Of a DNA stretch of 35,463 nt, positions 34,161 to 35,463 are shown piece after piece. The position numbers and the translations under genes were made by a program. Each line of letters starts with the position of its first letter. Within the stretch, counting starts at the first letter, position 1. This stretch comes from Stenotrophomonas maltophilia (lineage in GTDB: Bacteria; Pseudomonadota; Gammaproteobacteria; Xanthomonadales; Xanthomonadaceae): positions 1 through 35,463 of the forward strand of contig DGLB01000055.1 in assembly GCA_002387845.1 (NCBI GenBank). The letters are read 5' to 3'. A model generated the notes under the pieces. The model did not search any database and was not told the origin of the DNA. It was given only the letters and a program-made list of their open reading frames with translations.

Positions 34161-35463
34161 TGACGCTGTTGGGTCGTATTGCCGCGCTGTGTGCGCTGGC
34201 CGTGATGGCGCTGCCTGCCTGGGCAGTGAGCGAAAAGGATCTGCTGCCGGTAGACCAGGCGTTCGCGTTGACCGCGCAGGCGCGCGACCGTGATCGCATC
34301 GAGGTGCGCTTCGATATCGCACCGGGCTACTACCTGTACCGGCATCGCACGTCGGTGAAGGCCGACCCGGCGTTCACCGCCGAGGCGCTGCAGATGCCCG
34401 CCGGCAAGAAGCACCACGACGACTTCTTCGGCGAAGTGGAAACCTACCGCGAACGGCTGACCGCGGTGTTGCCGGGCAAGGCGGCCGACGGTGCCGACAG
34501 TGTGACCCTGGAAGTGCGCTTCCAGGGCTGCGCCGATGCCGGGGTGTGCTACCCGCCGCAGAAGCGCAGCGTGCAGGTGCGTCTGCCGGGCGGTTCCGGC
34601 AAGCCCACCGGCGACGCGGCGTCCGCGCCCGTCAGCGCCGGCAATGGCCTGCCCGTAGGCAACCTGCTGTCGGGCAACACAGGCGGCGGTCTGCGCCTGC
34701 CCGGCACCGGTGCCACCCAGGCGCTGCCGCTGCCGTCCGAACGCGCATTCGGCTTTGAAGCCATTGTCGGCGACGGCAACACCCTGCTGCTTCGCTTCAG
34801 CCCGGCGGCGGGCTACTACCTGTACCGCGACCGCACCTCGCTGAAGCTGGAGGGCACCACCGGGATTGTCGCCGACAAGCTGCAATGGCCGCCGGCCAAG
34901 GCACACCGCGATGAGCACTTCGGCGACGTGGCGGTGTACTTCGACCAGGTCGACGTAAAACTGCCATTGCGGCGCAGTCGCGCCGACGCGATGCCGGCCA
35001 CGCTGGTGATCACCTTCCAGGGCTGCCAGACCGACGGCATCTGCTACCCGCCGATGACCCGGCGGGTGAAGCTGGCGCTGCCGGCCGGCAAGGTCAACGC
35101 CCGCGCCGATGAAGCCGCGCACCGCAACGAGGTGATCAGCCCGCTGCCAACCCGCGAAAAACGCGCACAGGAACGCGACGGCAACGGCGTTGCAACCCAG
35201 CCGCTGCTGATCCGCCCGAATGAGCCGGCCACGCCGGACGCCGGTGTTGGCCGCCCCGATGCCAGTGCCGACAACGCACAGCGCACGCGTCCGCCAGCCA
35301 GCGGTGACAGCACCCCGACCACGTTGATCGCCGCGCTGCTGCTGGCGCTGGTGGGCGGGCTGGTGCTGAACCTGATGCCGTGCGTGCTGCCGATCCTTTC
35401 GCTGAAGGTGCTGGGCGTGGCGCAGAGCGGCGAAAGCCGCCAGCGCGCGCGCAGCCATGCGCT
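34160..35463 (+). CDS. dsbD: Thiol:disulfide interchange protein DsbD, 3' part beyond window, duplicated alpha domain
   Basis: Carries reducing power from cytoplasmic thioredoxin to the periplasm (DsbC, DsbG, CcmG). The 434 residues present begin with a signal peptide (MTLLGRIAALCALAVMALPAWA). Two DsbD-alpha-like domains follow. The first has GYYLYRHRTS and FQGCADAGVCYPP (C124, C130); the second has GYYLYRDRTS and FQGCQTDGICYPP (C289, C295). A long Pro/Arg-rich linker (about 312-385) leads to the first helix of the beta domain, with LNLMPCVLPILSLK (C408, the first membrane cysteine). E. coli DsbD has only one alpha domain. The gene starts on the last base of the cutA stop (TGATG). The remainder, including the thioredoxin-like gamma domain, is outside the window. 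Confidence 0.95.
   Translation, partial: MTLLGRIAALCALAVMALPAWAVSEKDLLPVDQAFALTAQARDRDRIEVRFDIAPGYYLYRHRTSVKADPAFTAEALQMPAGKKHHDDFFGEVETYRERLTAVLPGKAADGADSVTLEVRFQGCADAGVCYPPQKRSVQVRLPGGSGKPTGDAASAPVSAGNGLPVGNLLSGNTGGGLRLPGTGATQALPLPSERAFGFEAIVGDGNTLLLRFSPAAGYYLYRDRTSLKLEGTTGIVADKLQWPPAKAHRDEHFGDVAVYFDQVDVKLPLRRSRADAMPATLVITFQGCQTDGICYPPMTRRVKLALPAGKVNARADEAAHRNEVISPLPTREKRAQERDGNGVATQPLLIRPNEPATPDAGVGRPDASADNAQRTRPPASGDSTPTTLIAALLLALVGGLVLNLMPCVLPILSLKVLGVAQSGESRQRARSHA

Overview
The window is high-GC, gene-dense chromosome from a Lysobacteraceae (Xanthomonadaceae) bacterium, most likely a Stenotrophomonas. Three things point there: GTAG-tagged palindromic repeats matching the SMAG family of S. 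maltophilia, an adaptor plus two RND pump genes arranged like smeIJK, and Xanthomonad-type gene content throughout. I see no insertion sequence, prophage, CRISPR array, tRNA or rRNA. The region reads as core chromosome, and its novelty lies mainly in regulatory sequence and unusual protein architectures.

Layout. 1-5 kb: topA, tsaC, two tandem secreted DUF4124-type proteins, and a convergent SDR oxidoreductase. 5.7-11 kb: a small lipoprotein, then on the minus strand sppA, a MATE transporter, a DUF3106 protein and a membrane-anchored sigma-like protein. 11-13.7 kb: an AT-rich intergenic region with an inverted pair of perfect DnaA boxes, then priA. 13.8-18.5 kb: GST, NYN/OST-HTH protein, NDH-2-like dehydrogenase, a heptanucleotide repeat, and a minus-strand run of four small genes. 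18.5-19.4 kb: tandem glycine riboswitch and a TRIC/UPF0126 membrane protein. 19.6-26.9 kb: the smeIJK-like RND efflux operon. 27-28.3 kb: a class I DAHP synthase preceded by an apparently complete aromatic amino acid attenuator. 28.4-35.5 kb: a serine hydrolase, groESL with heat-shock control elements, a secreted endonuclease I, cutA, and dsbD running off the window.

The most notable observation is the DAHP synthase leader. A 26-codon minus-strand ORF contains seven consecutive aromatic codons (F-Y-F-W-Y-Y-F). It is followed by mutually exclusive antiterminator and terminator structures and then the DAHP synthase gene. This is the layout of ribosome-mediated attenuation sensing Phe, Tyr and Trp together at the entry to the shikimate pathway. 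The likely promoter sits so close that the leader peptide may be translated from a leaderless or near-leaderless RNA.

Other points: the sigma-like protein appears to fuse a degenerate ECF sigma factor to a DUF3619-like membrane segment; DsbD carries two N-terminal alpha domains, each with its cysteine pair; the groES upstream region combines a sigma-32-type promoter, a terminator-like hairpin and a degenerate CIRCE; and SMAG repeats supply stop codons to neighbouring genes.
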